From Frankiales bacterium (GTDB lineage: Bacteria > Actinomycetota > Actinomycetes > Mycobacteriales > SCTD01): DNA of 6,585 bases. Under the pieces are notes generated by a model, which did no database searches, was not told where the DNA came from, and saw nothing but the letters and a program-made list of their open reading frames with translations. Position numbers and translations under genes: made by a program. The DNA is taken from the NCBI GenBank assembly GCA_025965735.1, contig JAOPWK010000120.1, positions 1 to 6,585 of the forward strand, in the 5' to 3' direction. Positions 1 through 6,308 of the stretch are shown piece after piece; within the stretch, counting starts at the first letter, position 1, and every line of letters begins with the position of its first letter.

Positions 1-1635
1 GAGGACATCACCCCCAACGTCCGCACGCTGCGCCAGGTCCCGGCCGTGCTCACCGGCGAAGGCGTGCCGCCGCTGCTCGAGGTCCGCGGTGAGGTCTTCA
101 TCGCCACCGACGACTTCGCGCTCATCAACGAGCGGCTGGTCGCCGAGGGCAAGGCGCCGTTCGCCAACCCGCGCAACGCTGCCGCCGGCAGCCTGCGCCA
201 GAAGGACCCGCGCGTCACCGCGTCCCGCCCGCTCTCGCTCACCCTGCACGGGATCGGCGCCCGCGAGGGCTGGGAGCCCTCCAGCCAGAGCGAGGCGTAC
301 GAGCAGCTCGCGGCGTGGGGGCTGCCGGTGTCGCAGTACTACGAGGTGTTCGACGACCTCGAGGGCGTGCTGTCCTACATCGCCCGCTGGGGCGAGCACC
401 GGCACGACGTCGTGCACGACATCGACGGCGTCGTGGTGAAGGTCGACCAGGTGCCGCTGCAGCGCCGGCTCGGCGCCACCAGCAGCGCCCCGCGCTGGGC
501 GATCGCGCACAAGTACCCGCCCGAGGAGGCGACCACCAAGCTGCACGACATCCGCGTGAACGTCGGCCGCACCGGGCGCGTCACGCCGTTCGCGTACATG
601 GAGCCGGTGCAGGTCGGCGGCGTGATGGTCAAGCTCGCGACGCTGCACAACCAGGACGAGGTCAAGCGCAAGGACGTGCGCATCGGCGACACCGTCGTCG
701 TGCGCCGCGCGGGCGACGTGATCCCGGAGGTCGTCGGCCCGGTGGCCGCGCTGCGCGACGGCACCGAGACGCACTTCGAGATGCCGACGCACTGCCCCGA
801 GTGCCAGACGCTGCTCGGCCGCCCGGACGGCGAGGTCGACGTCCGCTGCCCCAACACCGTCTCCTGCCCCGCCCAGCTGCGGGAGTCGGTGTTCCACTTC
901 GCCGGCCGTGGCGCCATGGACATCGACGGGCTGGGCTACGAGACGGCGATCGCGCTGCTGCAGGCCGGGCGGCTGACCGACGTCGGGGGCGTGTTCCACC
1001 TGAACGGGGAGTCCTTCGACGGGTTGCGCGGCTTCGGCCCCAAGAAGCGGGAGCAGATCCTGCGCGGGGTGGAGGCCGCCCGCGACCGGCCGCTCTGGCG
1101 GCTGCTCGTGGGGCTGTCGATCCGGCACGTCGGCCCGACGGCGGCGCAGGACGTCGCCCGCCACTTCCGCACGCTCGACGCCGTCATGGCGGCGACGCCG
1201 GAGGAGCTGGCCGCGGTCGAGGGCGTGGGTCCGGTCGTCGCCCAGGCGCTGCACGCCTGGTTCACCGACCCGCGGCACCGCGAGATCGTGGAGCGGATCC
1301 GTGCCGGCGGCGCGCGCACCGAGGACGAGGGCGCCGAGGAGGGCCCCCGGCCGCTCGAGGGGGTCACCGTCGTCATCACCGGCACGCTGGTCTCGTACAG
1401 CCGCGACGGCGCGACGGAAGCGGTGCAGGAGCTGGGCGGAAAGGTCTCCGGCAGCGTCAGCAAGAAGACCGACTTCGTCGTCGTCGGCACCGACCCCGGC
1501 GCGAGCAAGTACGAGAAGGCCGTGAAGCTGGGCGTCCCGATGCTCGACGACGCCGGCCTGCGCGCACTGCTCGAGGACGGGCCCGACGCCGCCCGCGCGC
1601 TGGCCGTCGCGCCGCAGGGCTCAGGCTCCGCGTAG
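1..1635 (+). CDS. ligA: NAD+-dependent DNA ligase LigA, 5' end cut by the window edge
   Basis: Seals nicks in duplex DNA during replication and repair, using NAD+ to adenylate an active-site lysine. The frame is open from base 1 and gives 544 residues; judging by E. coli LigA, about 170 N-terminal residues, including the KxDG lysine and the NAD+-binding Ia domain, lie outside the window. In fragment numbering, the first residues (GluAsp, then TPNVRT) match the conserved GEDVTxNVRT segment. LEVRGEVF is at 26-33, DGVVVK at 142-147 and the HKYPPE lysine at 171, all nucleotidyltransferase motifs. An OB fold spans about 180-250. Four zinc-ligand cysteines sit at 265, 268, 283 and 289. Helix-hairpin-helix repeats span about 300-430 and a BRCT domain about 448-525, followed by a short Ala/Gly/Ser-rich tail. 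The Met at base 46 is internal, not the start. The stop is TAG at 1633-1635. All domains that can be seen look intact. Confidence 0.97.
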   Translation, partial: EDITPNVRTLRQVPAVLTGEGVPPLLEVRGEVFIATDDFALINERLVAEGKAPFANPRNAAAGSLRQKDPRVTASRPLSLTLHGIGAREGWEPSSQSEAYEQLAAWGLPVSQYYEVFDDLEGVLSYIARWGEHRHDVVHDIDGVVVKVDQVPLQRRLGATSSAPRWAIAHKYPPEEATTKLHDIRVNVGRTGRVTPFAYMEPVQVGGVMVKLATLHNQDEVKRKDVRIGDTVVVRRAGDVIPEVVGPVAALRDGTETHFEMPTHCPECQTLLGRPDGEVDVRCPNTVSCPAQLRESVFHFAGRGAMDIDGLGYETAIALLQAGRLTDVGGVFHLNGESFDGLRGFGPKKREQILRGVEAARDRPLWRLLVGLSIRHVGPTAAQDVARHFRTLDAVMAATPEELAAVEGVGPVVAQALHAWFTDPRHREIVERIRAGGARTEDEGAEEGPRPLEGVTVVITGTLVSYSRDGATEAVQELGGKVSGSVSKKTDFVVVGTDPGASKYEKAVKLGVPMLDDAGLRALLEDGPDAARALAVAPQGSGSA

Positions 1636-1695
1636 TTCCTGCCGAGGCTCCGGGGGGAGGGGCGACCTGGCTCCTCCGGACGAGGCTGGGGTGAC

Positions 1696-3747
1696 GTGGC
1701 AGGTCCTGCTCCCGTGCCGCCGCCGCCGGACAGCCGCAACGACTTCTCGGGCCGGCAGGAACGGCTCTTCCGCCGCTACATCGTGGCCGTCACGGTGCTG
1801 GGGCTGTCGGTCCTGCCGCTGTCGCTGCTCTGCCTGACGCCCCGCGGCGTGCTGTCGCTGGAGCCGGCGTTCTGGGCGATCTGCGCCCTGCTCGTGCTCA
1901 CCGAGGTCCGCCCGATCTTCGCCGCCGGTGCGCGGGACGCCAACGGCCTGCACCTGTCCACGAGCTTCGTCTTCGCACTGCTCCTGCGCTACGGCCTGCC
2001 CATCGCGATCCTGGTGCAGGCGCTGGCGACCATCCTGGCCGACGTCGCCCAGCGCAAGGCGCCGTGGCGCACCGCCTTCAACATCGGGCAGTACTCCCTG
2101 TCGTGGAGCGCCGCCTCCGCCGTCATGTACCTCGTCGGTCACGACGCGCAGGTCGAGGCGCCGCTGGACCTGATGACGGTCGACCTGCTGTCGGCCGGCC
2201 TCGGCGGCATCACCTACTTCGCCGTCAACCAGGTGCTCGTCGGCGGCGCGGTGGCGCTCAAGACCGGCCAGCCGATGTGGCGCCTGATCCGCGACGACCT
2301 CCCGTACGAGTCCGCCACCAACGGCGCGCTGCTCGCGCTGTCGCCGCTGGTGGCCATCGTGGTGGAGCGCGGGACGGCGTTCCTCCCGCTGCTGCTCCCG
2401 CCGCTCATCGCCGTCTACCGCGTCGCCTCCATCTCGCTCGAGCGCGAGCACCAGGCCCAGACCGACGCCCTGACCGGCCTCCCGAACCGCACGCTGCTGA
2501 CCACCCGCACCGCCGAGTCGCTGGCCGAGTCCGGCGAGGACGGGACAGCCCTGCTGCTCGTCGACCTGGACCGCTTCAAGGAGGTCAACGACACCCTCGG
2601 GCACCACGTCGGCGACCGCTTCCTGCAGGTCATCGCCAAGCGCCTCGCGGCCGCGGTACGGCCGGACGACACCGTCGTGCGCCTCGGCGGCGACGAGTTC
2701 GCCATCCTGCTGCCGGCCACCGCCGCGGCCGCCGCCGAGGAGACCGCGCGCCGGCTGCTGGACAGCGTGTGCGCACCGATCGTGCTCGAGGGCCTGCAGG
2801 TCGACGTCGACGCCAGCATCGGCATCGCCGTCGCGCCGCAGCACGGCACCGACCTGGACGTGCTGCTGCAGCACGCCGACGTCGCGATGTACCTCGCCAA
2901 GGAGACCGGCAGCGGCGTCGAGCAGTACGACGCCAGCCGCGACCGCAACACGACCTCCCGGCTGGTCATGCTGGGTGAGCTGCGCCGCGCGCTGGTCGAG
3001 GGCGAGCTCGAGGTGCACTACCAGCCGCAGGCCGAGCTGCGGAGCGGCCGCGTCACCGGCGTCGAGGCGCTGGTGCGCTGGCGGCACCCCGTGCGCGGGC
3101 TGGTGCCGCCGGACGAGTTCGTCCCGCTGGCCGAGAGCAGCGGCCTCGTCGAGAGCCTCACCCGGCACGTGCTCGACACCGCGCTGGCGCAGGTCGCGCA
3201 GTGGCGCGCGCAGGGACTGTCGCTCAAGGTCGCCGTCAACGTGAGCGTGCGCGACCTGTCCGGCACGGAGCTGGTGCGCAGCGTCCGCGAGGCGCTGGAG
3301 CGGCACGACGTGCCGGCGGACTGCCTGCTGCTCGAGGTGACCGAGGGCTCCCTGTTCGCCGAGTCGCACCGCGCCGCCACGACCCTGCGGCAGCTCGAGG
3401 AGCTCGGCGTCGCCCTCGCCCTGGACGACTTCGGGACCGGCTGGTCGAGCCTCGGCCACCTGCGCCGGCTGCCCGTGCAGGAGCTGAAGGTGGACCGGTC
3501 GTTCGTGCAGCGCATGTGCGAGGACGTCCGGGACAGCGCCATCGTCCGCAGCGTCGTCGACCTCGGCGTCGGCCTCGGGATGCGCGTTGTCGCTGAGGGC
3601 GTCGAGGACGAGGCGACCTGGGCGCTGCTGCTCGAGATGGGCTGCGACGAGGCGCAGGGCTGGCTGCTGTCGCGGGCCGAGCCCGCGGCCGTGCTCACGC
3701 CTTGGCTGCTCGAGCGGCAGGAGCGGCTGAGCGCCGTCCTGAGCTGA
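1696..3747 (+). CDS. membrane-bound bifunctional diguanylate cyclase/phosphodiesterase (GGDEF-EAL), RmdB-like
   Basis: Makes and/or degrades the second messenger c-di-GMP at the inner face of the membrane. The protein is 683 aa. A Pro-rich start is followed by a hydrophobic region at about 28-243 with roughly six membrane helices (for example 28-48, 56-75, 86-117, 128-148, 160-187, 208-243). The GGDEF domain spans about 253-415, with TDALTGLPNR at 256-265, VDLDRFK at 289-295 and GGDEF at 331-335. The RxxD inhibitory site (R322, D325) lies five residues before it, the usual spacing. The EAL domain spans about 430-675: EAL at 457-459, N515, E547, D577-D578, K598, E634 and Q654 are all present. 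Both activities are therefore possible; which dominates cannot be read from sequence. The start is GTG at 1696 with GAGG ten bases upstream. The position after ligA and the architecture match, from memory, Streptomyces coelicolor RmdB (SCO5495), a c-di-GMP phosphodiesterase affecting development. Stop TGA. Confidence 0.93.
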   Translation: MAGPAPVPPPPDSRNDFSGRQERLFRRYIVAVTVLGLSVLPLSLLCLTPRGVLSLEPAFWAICALLVLTEVRPIFAAGARDANGLHLSTSFVFALLLRYGLPIAILVQALATILADVAQRKAPWRTAFNIGQYSLSWSAASAVMYLVGHDAQVEAPLDLMTVDLLSAGLGGITYFAVNQVLVGGAVALKTGQPMWRLIRDDLPYESATNGALLALSPLVAIVVERGTAFLPLLLPPLIAVYRVASISLEREHQAQTDALTGLPNRTLLTTRTAESLAESGEDGTALLLVDLDRFKEVNDTLGHHVGDRFLQVIAKRLAAAVRPDDTVVRLGGDEFAILLPATAAAAAEETARRLLDSVCAPIVLEGLQVDVDASIGIAVAPQHGTDLDVLLQHADVAMYLAKETGSGVEQYDASRDRNTTSRLVMLGELRRALVEGELEVHYQPQAELRSGRVTGVEALVRWRHPVRGLVPPDEFVPLAESSGLVESLTRHVLDTALAQVAQWRAQGLSLKVAVNVSVRDLSGTELVRSVREALERHDVPADCLLLEVTEGSLFAESHRAATTLRQLEELGVALALDDFGTGWSSLGHLRRLPVQELKVDRSFVQRMCEDVRDSAIVRSVVDLGVGLGMRVVAEGVEDEATWALLLEMGCDEAQGWLLSRAEPAAVLTPWLLERQERLSAVLS

Positions 3748-3762
3748 GCCTGCTCAGGCGCT
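3730..3762. terminator. hairpin shared by two convergent genes, putative bidirectional terminator
   Basis: A perfect 7-bp inverted repeat, CCTGAGC (3738-3744) and GCTCAGG (3752-3758), encloses a 7-base loop. An outer AGCG/CGCT pairing (3730-3733 with 3759-3762) extends it across a 4-base bulge. The loop holds the TGA stop of the GGDEF-EAL gene, and the right arm holds the stop of the minus-strand ACT gene. There is no T-tract on either strand, which is common for GC-rich actinobacterial terminators but leaves the call uncertain. Confidence 0.45.
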
Positions 3763-4407
3763 GACGGTCCCCGCCACCGTCGCGACGATCCCGGCCAGGT
3801 GGCTGAGCCGGAGCACCTCCGACCCGCGGAAGCGCGGGCCGCCCGGCCGGCCCACGAGCACGACCCGTCCCGGGGACCCGACCGGCGCCGCCACCAGCTC
3901 GGTGCCCAGCACCTCCCAGCGCTCCGGCACCCACGGGTCCTCCGGGTCCAGCCGGCGGGCCGTCGTCAGCGGCAGCCAGGGCAGCTCCAGGTCCTGCACC
4001 TCGGGCGCCCCCGGCGAGGCGTGCAGCACGGTCGGGCCGGCCTCCAGCAGCAGCGCCCAGCCGGCGCGGAAGACCCCCGGCGCGTGCTCGGTGAGCAGGG
4101 CGTCCGCGCGAGCGGGGTCGGCGGCCAGCGCGTCGACCAGCTCGAGGTCGCGGTGCAGGTCGGCCCCGCCGTAGTACGGCCGCAGGGACTCGACCACCAC
4201 GCCGGGCACCGACTGCGCGCTGGTGATGAGCGCGTCGGCGAGCCCGCCCGGCGGCAGCGAGACCACCAGGTCGTCGACGGCGCCGTCCGCCCCGCGCTCG
4301 ACGACGTCGAGGGACAGGATGTCGGCGCCGCACTGCCCGAGCGCCGTCGCGACCGCGCCGAGCATGCCCGGCCGGTCGGGCAGCACGAGCCGCAGCAGGT
4401 AGGACAT
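3754..4407 (-). CDS. ACT-domain protein with GAF-like C-terminal half
   Basis: A 217-aa soluble protein with no signal peptide or membrane segment. Residues 3-75 form an ACT domain: it opens LRLVLPDRPGMLGAVATAL, with the DRPGxLG turn that usually contacts an amino-acid ligand, and continues with the beta strands SLDVVERG and DDLVVSLP. Residues about 112-217 look like a degenerate GAF domain: a GWALLLE strand, an ELVAAPV strand, a VVLVGR strand followed by GPRFRGSEVLRLSHLAGIVATV, the usual closing helix pattern. That second assignment is from pattern only. ATG at 4407 was chosen because GAGGGGAG lies four bases upstream and the ACT domain begins at residue 3; the frame runs further upstream without family similarity. 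It is divergent from gatC and convergent with the GGDEF-EAL gene. A role as amino-acid sensor or regulator is inference; no catalytic or DNA-binding motif is seen. Confidence 0.85.
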   Translation of the reverse strand: MSYLLRLVLPDRPGMLGAVATALGQCGADILSLDVVERGADGAVDDLVVSLPPGGLADALITSAQSVPGVVVESLRPYYGGADLHRDLELVDALAADPARADALLTEHAPGVFRAGWALLLEAGPTVLHASPGAPEVQDLELPWLPLTTARRLDPEDPWVPERWEVLGTELVAAPVGSPGRVVLVGRPGGPRFRGSEVLRLSHLAGIVATVAGTVSA

Positions 4408-4411
4408 CGGA

Positions 4412-4419
4412 CTCCCCTC
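4412..4419 (-). promoter_or_regulatory. ribosome binding site of the ACT-domain gene
   Basis: On the minus strand GAGGGGAG lies four bases before ATG at 4407. This strong Shine-Dalgarno match decides the start in favour of 4407 over in-frame codons further upstream, one of which would place the start inside gatC. Confidence 0.7.
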
Positions 4420-4450
4420 GTCGTAGGAGCAGTCTGCGGGAGCGGGGTTG

Positions 4451-4475
4451 CCGGCACGTTGCGTACCCGTGCCGG
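4451..4475. promoter_or_regulatory. 8-bp inverted repeat in the divergent ACT/gatC intergenic region, candidate operator
   Basis: CCGGCACG (4451-4458) and CGTGCCGG (4468-4475) are perfect inverted copies separated by nine bases. The centre-to-centre distance is 17 bases. It sits about 30 bases upstream of the putative gatC -10 box and about 45 bases upstream of the ACT start. Symmetry and location suit a dimeric regulator, but in GC-rich DNA such repeats can arise by chance, and I do not recognise it as a known operator. Confidence 0.3.
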
Positions 4476-4503
4476 TGCGGGAAACGCGCGCGTCCGGCGA
4501 CCC

Positions 4504-4509
4504 TAGACT
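4504..4509 (+). promoter_or_regulatory. putative -10 box of the gatCAB operon
   Basis: TAGACT fits the actinobacterial housekeeping -10 pattern TAnnnT and stands out in a GC-rich stretch 37 bases before the gatC ATG. It would give a leader of about 30 bases. No convincing TTGAC-like -35 is seen at the normal distance. Confidence 0.45.
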
Positions 4510-4535
4510 CGGCCGCACCCCAGCCCGTCCCTGCC

Positions 4536-4541
4536 GAGGAG
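4536..4541 (+). promoter_or_regulatory. ribosome binding site of gatC
   Basis: GAGGAG followed by four C residues and then ATG at 4546. The spacing is short but normal for actinomycetes, and it confirms the gatC start. Confidence 0.7.
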
Positions 4542-4545
4542 CCCC

Positions 4546-4845
4546 ATGCCCGAGATCACCCGCGAGGAGGTCGCGCACCTGGCGCGCCTGTCGCGGCTGG
4601 CCCTGGACGACCACGAGCTGGACGGCCTGGCCGCGCAGCTCGACGTCATCCTCGGTGCCGTCGCGCAGATCTCGGAGGCCACCGACACCGCCGACGTGCC
4701 GCCGACGACGCACGCCGTGCCGGTCGAGAACGTCCACCGCCCGGATGTCGTGACGCCGTCACTGCCGCGCGAGGACGTGTTGGCGGGTGCCCCTGCCGCC
4801 GAGGACGGCCGCTTCCGCGTGCCGCGGATCCTGGACGAGGAATGA
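4546..4845 (+). CDS. gatC: Asp-tRNA(Asn)/Glu-tRNA(Gln) amidotransferase subunit C
   Basis: Small subunit (99 aa, the usual family length) that wraps around GatA and GatB and stabilises the cytoplasmic GatCAB complex. It begins with the family pattern: an ITREEVAHLARLSRLAL helix, then a DELxxxxxQL-like stretch (DDHELDGLAAQLDVIL). The middle segment has VPPTTHAVPVENVHRPDVV, corresponding to the common P(T/S)xxVxxxxNVxRxDxV block. The C-terminus, GRFRVPRILDEE, matches the usual FxVPxxL ending. It is the first gene of the operon; its TGA overlaps the gatA ATG by four bases (ATGA), so the two are likely translationally coupled. Confidence 0.96.
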   Translation: MPEITREEVAHLARLSRLALDDHELDGLAAQLDVILGAVAQISEATDTADVPPTTHAVPVENVHRPDVVTPSLPREDVLAGAPAAEDGRFRVPRILDEE

Positions 4846-6308
4846 CCGACCTCACGCGGCTGACCGCCGTCGAGACCGCCGCGGCCATCGCCTCCCGCGA
4901 GACCAGCGCGGTCGACGTCGCGCAGGCGCACCTGGACCGCATTGCCGCTGTCGACGGCGCGGTGCACGCCTTCCTGCACGTGGACGCCGAGGGCGCGCTG
5001 GCGCAGGCCGCCCGTGTCGACGCGGGCGAGGTGACCGGGCCGCTGGCCGGAGTGCCGCTCGCGCTCAAGGACGTCATCGTCACCAAGGGCGTGCCGACCA
5101 CGGTCGGCTCGCGGATCCTCGAGGGCTGGCGCCCGCCGTACGACGCCACCGTCACCGAGAGACTGCGTGCGGCAGGCATCGTCGTGCTCGGCAAGACCAA
5201 CATGGACGAGTTCGCGATGGGCTCCTCCACCGAGCACAGCGCCTACGGCCCGACCCGCAACCCGTGGGACCTCACCCGCATCCCCGGCGGGAGCGGCGGC
5301 GGCTCGGCGGCGGCGCTCGCGGCCTACGAGGCCCCGCTCGCGGTCGGCACCGACACCGGCGGCTCGATCCGCCAGCCCGCGTCGGTCACCGGCACGGTCG
5401 GCGTCAAGCCGACCTACGGCGGCGTCTCGCGGTACGGGCTGGTGGCCTTCTCGAGCTCGCTCGACCAGGCCGGCCCGTGCGCCCGCACCGTGCTCGACGC
5501 GGCCCTGCTGCACGAGGCGATGGCCGGCCACGACCCGCGCGACAGCACCTCCATCGACGCGCCGGTCCCGCCCGTCGTCGCGGCCGCCCGCAAGGCCGAC
5601 GTCGCCGGTCTGCGGGTCGGCGTCGTCAAGGAGCTGTCCGGCGAGGGCTACGAGACCGGTGTGCAGGAGCGCTTCGACGAGGCCGTGGCGCTGCTGCAGG
5701 AGCTCGGCGCCACGGTCACCGAGGTCAGCTGCCCGCACTTCGCGTACGCCCTGCCGGCCTACTACCTGATCGCGCCGTCCGAGGCGTCGAGCAACCTGGC
5801 CCGCTTCGACAGCGTCCGCTACGGCCAGCGGGTCGGGGACGACGGCGTGCACTCCCTCGAGGAGGTCATGTCGATCACCCGCGCGGCCGGCTTCGGCGCC
5901 GAGGTCAAGCGCCGGATCGTCCTCGGCACCTACGCGTTGTCGAGCGGCTACTACGACGCCTACTACGGCCAGGCGCAGAAGGTCCGCACCCTCATCACGC
6001 GCGACTTCACGGCCGCCTTCGAGAGCGTCGACGTGCTGGTGTCGCCGGCCTCCCCGGGGGTCGCCTTCCCGCTGGGCGCCAAGCTCGACGACCCGCTGGC
6101 GATGTACCGCCAGGACCTCGCGACGATCCCGTCCAACCTCTACGGCGGCCCGGCGATGTCGGTGCCGGCGGGCCTGTCCGAGGGCCTCCCGGTCGGTCTG
6201 CAGGTCATGGCGCCCGTGCAGCGCGACGACCTGCTCTACCTCGTCGGCGGCGCCTTCGAGGCGGCCCGGCCGTTCGCCTCCACCCCGCTGACCTGGGAGC
6301 ACGCATGA
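4842..6308 (+). CDS. gatA: Asp-tRNA(Asn)/Glu-tRNA(Gln) amidotransferase subunit A
   Basis: Glutaminase subunit of GatCAB: it releases ammonia from glutamine (or asparagine), which is channelled to GatB to amidate the mischarged aminoacyl-tRNA. The protein is 488 aa, full length for the family. It belongs to the amidase-signature family: the block around IPGGSGGGSAAALAA (147-161) and DTGGSIRQPAS (171-181) is intact. The Ser-cisSer-Lys triad is K76, S151 and S175, each exactly three below the S. aureus GatA positions (K79, S154, S178). The conserved GxVGxKPTYGxVSRxGL stretch is at 184-200, and SNLYGGPAMSVP (431-442) and LPVGLQVMAP (449-458) mark the C-terminal core. One local variation is PGVAFPLG near 405-412, where relatives usually have PTTAFKLG. 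The start overlaps the gatC stop; with GAGGA directly abutting the ATG, reinitiation after gatC is likely. It ends in an ATGA overlap with gatB. Confidence 0.97.
   Translation: MTDLTRLTAVETAAAIASRETSAVDVAQAHLDRIAAVDGAVHAFLHVDAEGALAQAARVDAGEVTGPLAGVPLALKDVIVTKGVPTTVGSRILEGWRPPYDATVTERLRAAGIVVLGKTNMDEFAMGSSTEHSAYGPTRNPWDLTRIPGGSGGGSAAALAAYEAPLAVGTDTGGSIRQPASVTGTVGVKPTYGGVSRYGLVAFSSSLDQAGPCARTVLDAALLHEAMAGHDPRDSTSIDAPVPPVVAAARKADVAGLRVGVVKELSGEGYETGVQERFDEAVALLQELGATVTEVSCPHFAYALPAYYLIAPSEASSNLARFDSVRYGQRVGDDGVHSLEEVMSITRAAGFGAEVKRRIVLGTYALSSGYYDAYYGQAQKVRTLITRDFTAAFESVDVLVSPASPGVAFPLGAKLDDPLAMYRQDLATIPSNLYGGPAMSVPAGLSEGLPVGLQVMAPVQRDDLLYLVGGAFEAARPFASTPLTWEHA

Noticed and set aside
46..48. ATG-type start of ligA at base 46
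   Set aside because: The codon is GTG inside the adenylation domain; conserved ligase residues are encoded upstream from base 1, so the true start lies before the window.
1649..1680. Hairpin TCCGG...CCGGA with an inner GGAG/CTCC pairing, as a ligA terminator
   Set aside because: The stem is broken by an unequal internal loop, there is no T-tract, and G-rich runs make such pairing likely by chance; too weak to list as a terminator.
1621..3459. A 612-codon open frame on the minus strand opposite the GGDEF-EAL gene
   Set aside because: Its translation is rich in Arg, Gln, Val and Gly repeats with no family motif, and it is fully antisense to a well-supported gene. Long antisense frames are expected in DNA this GC-rich.
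4503..6302. A 599-codon open frame on the minus strand opposite gatC and gatA
   Set aside because: Low-complexity Arg/Gly/Val/Asp composition and complete antisense overlap with two confidently identified genes; a GC-driven shadow.
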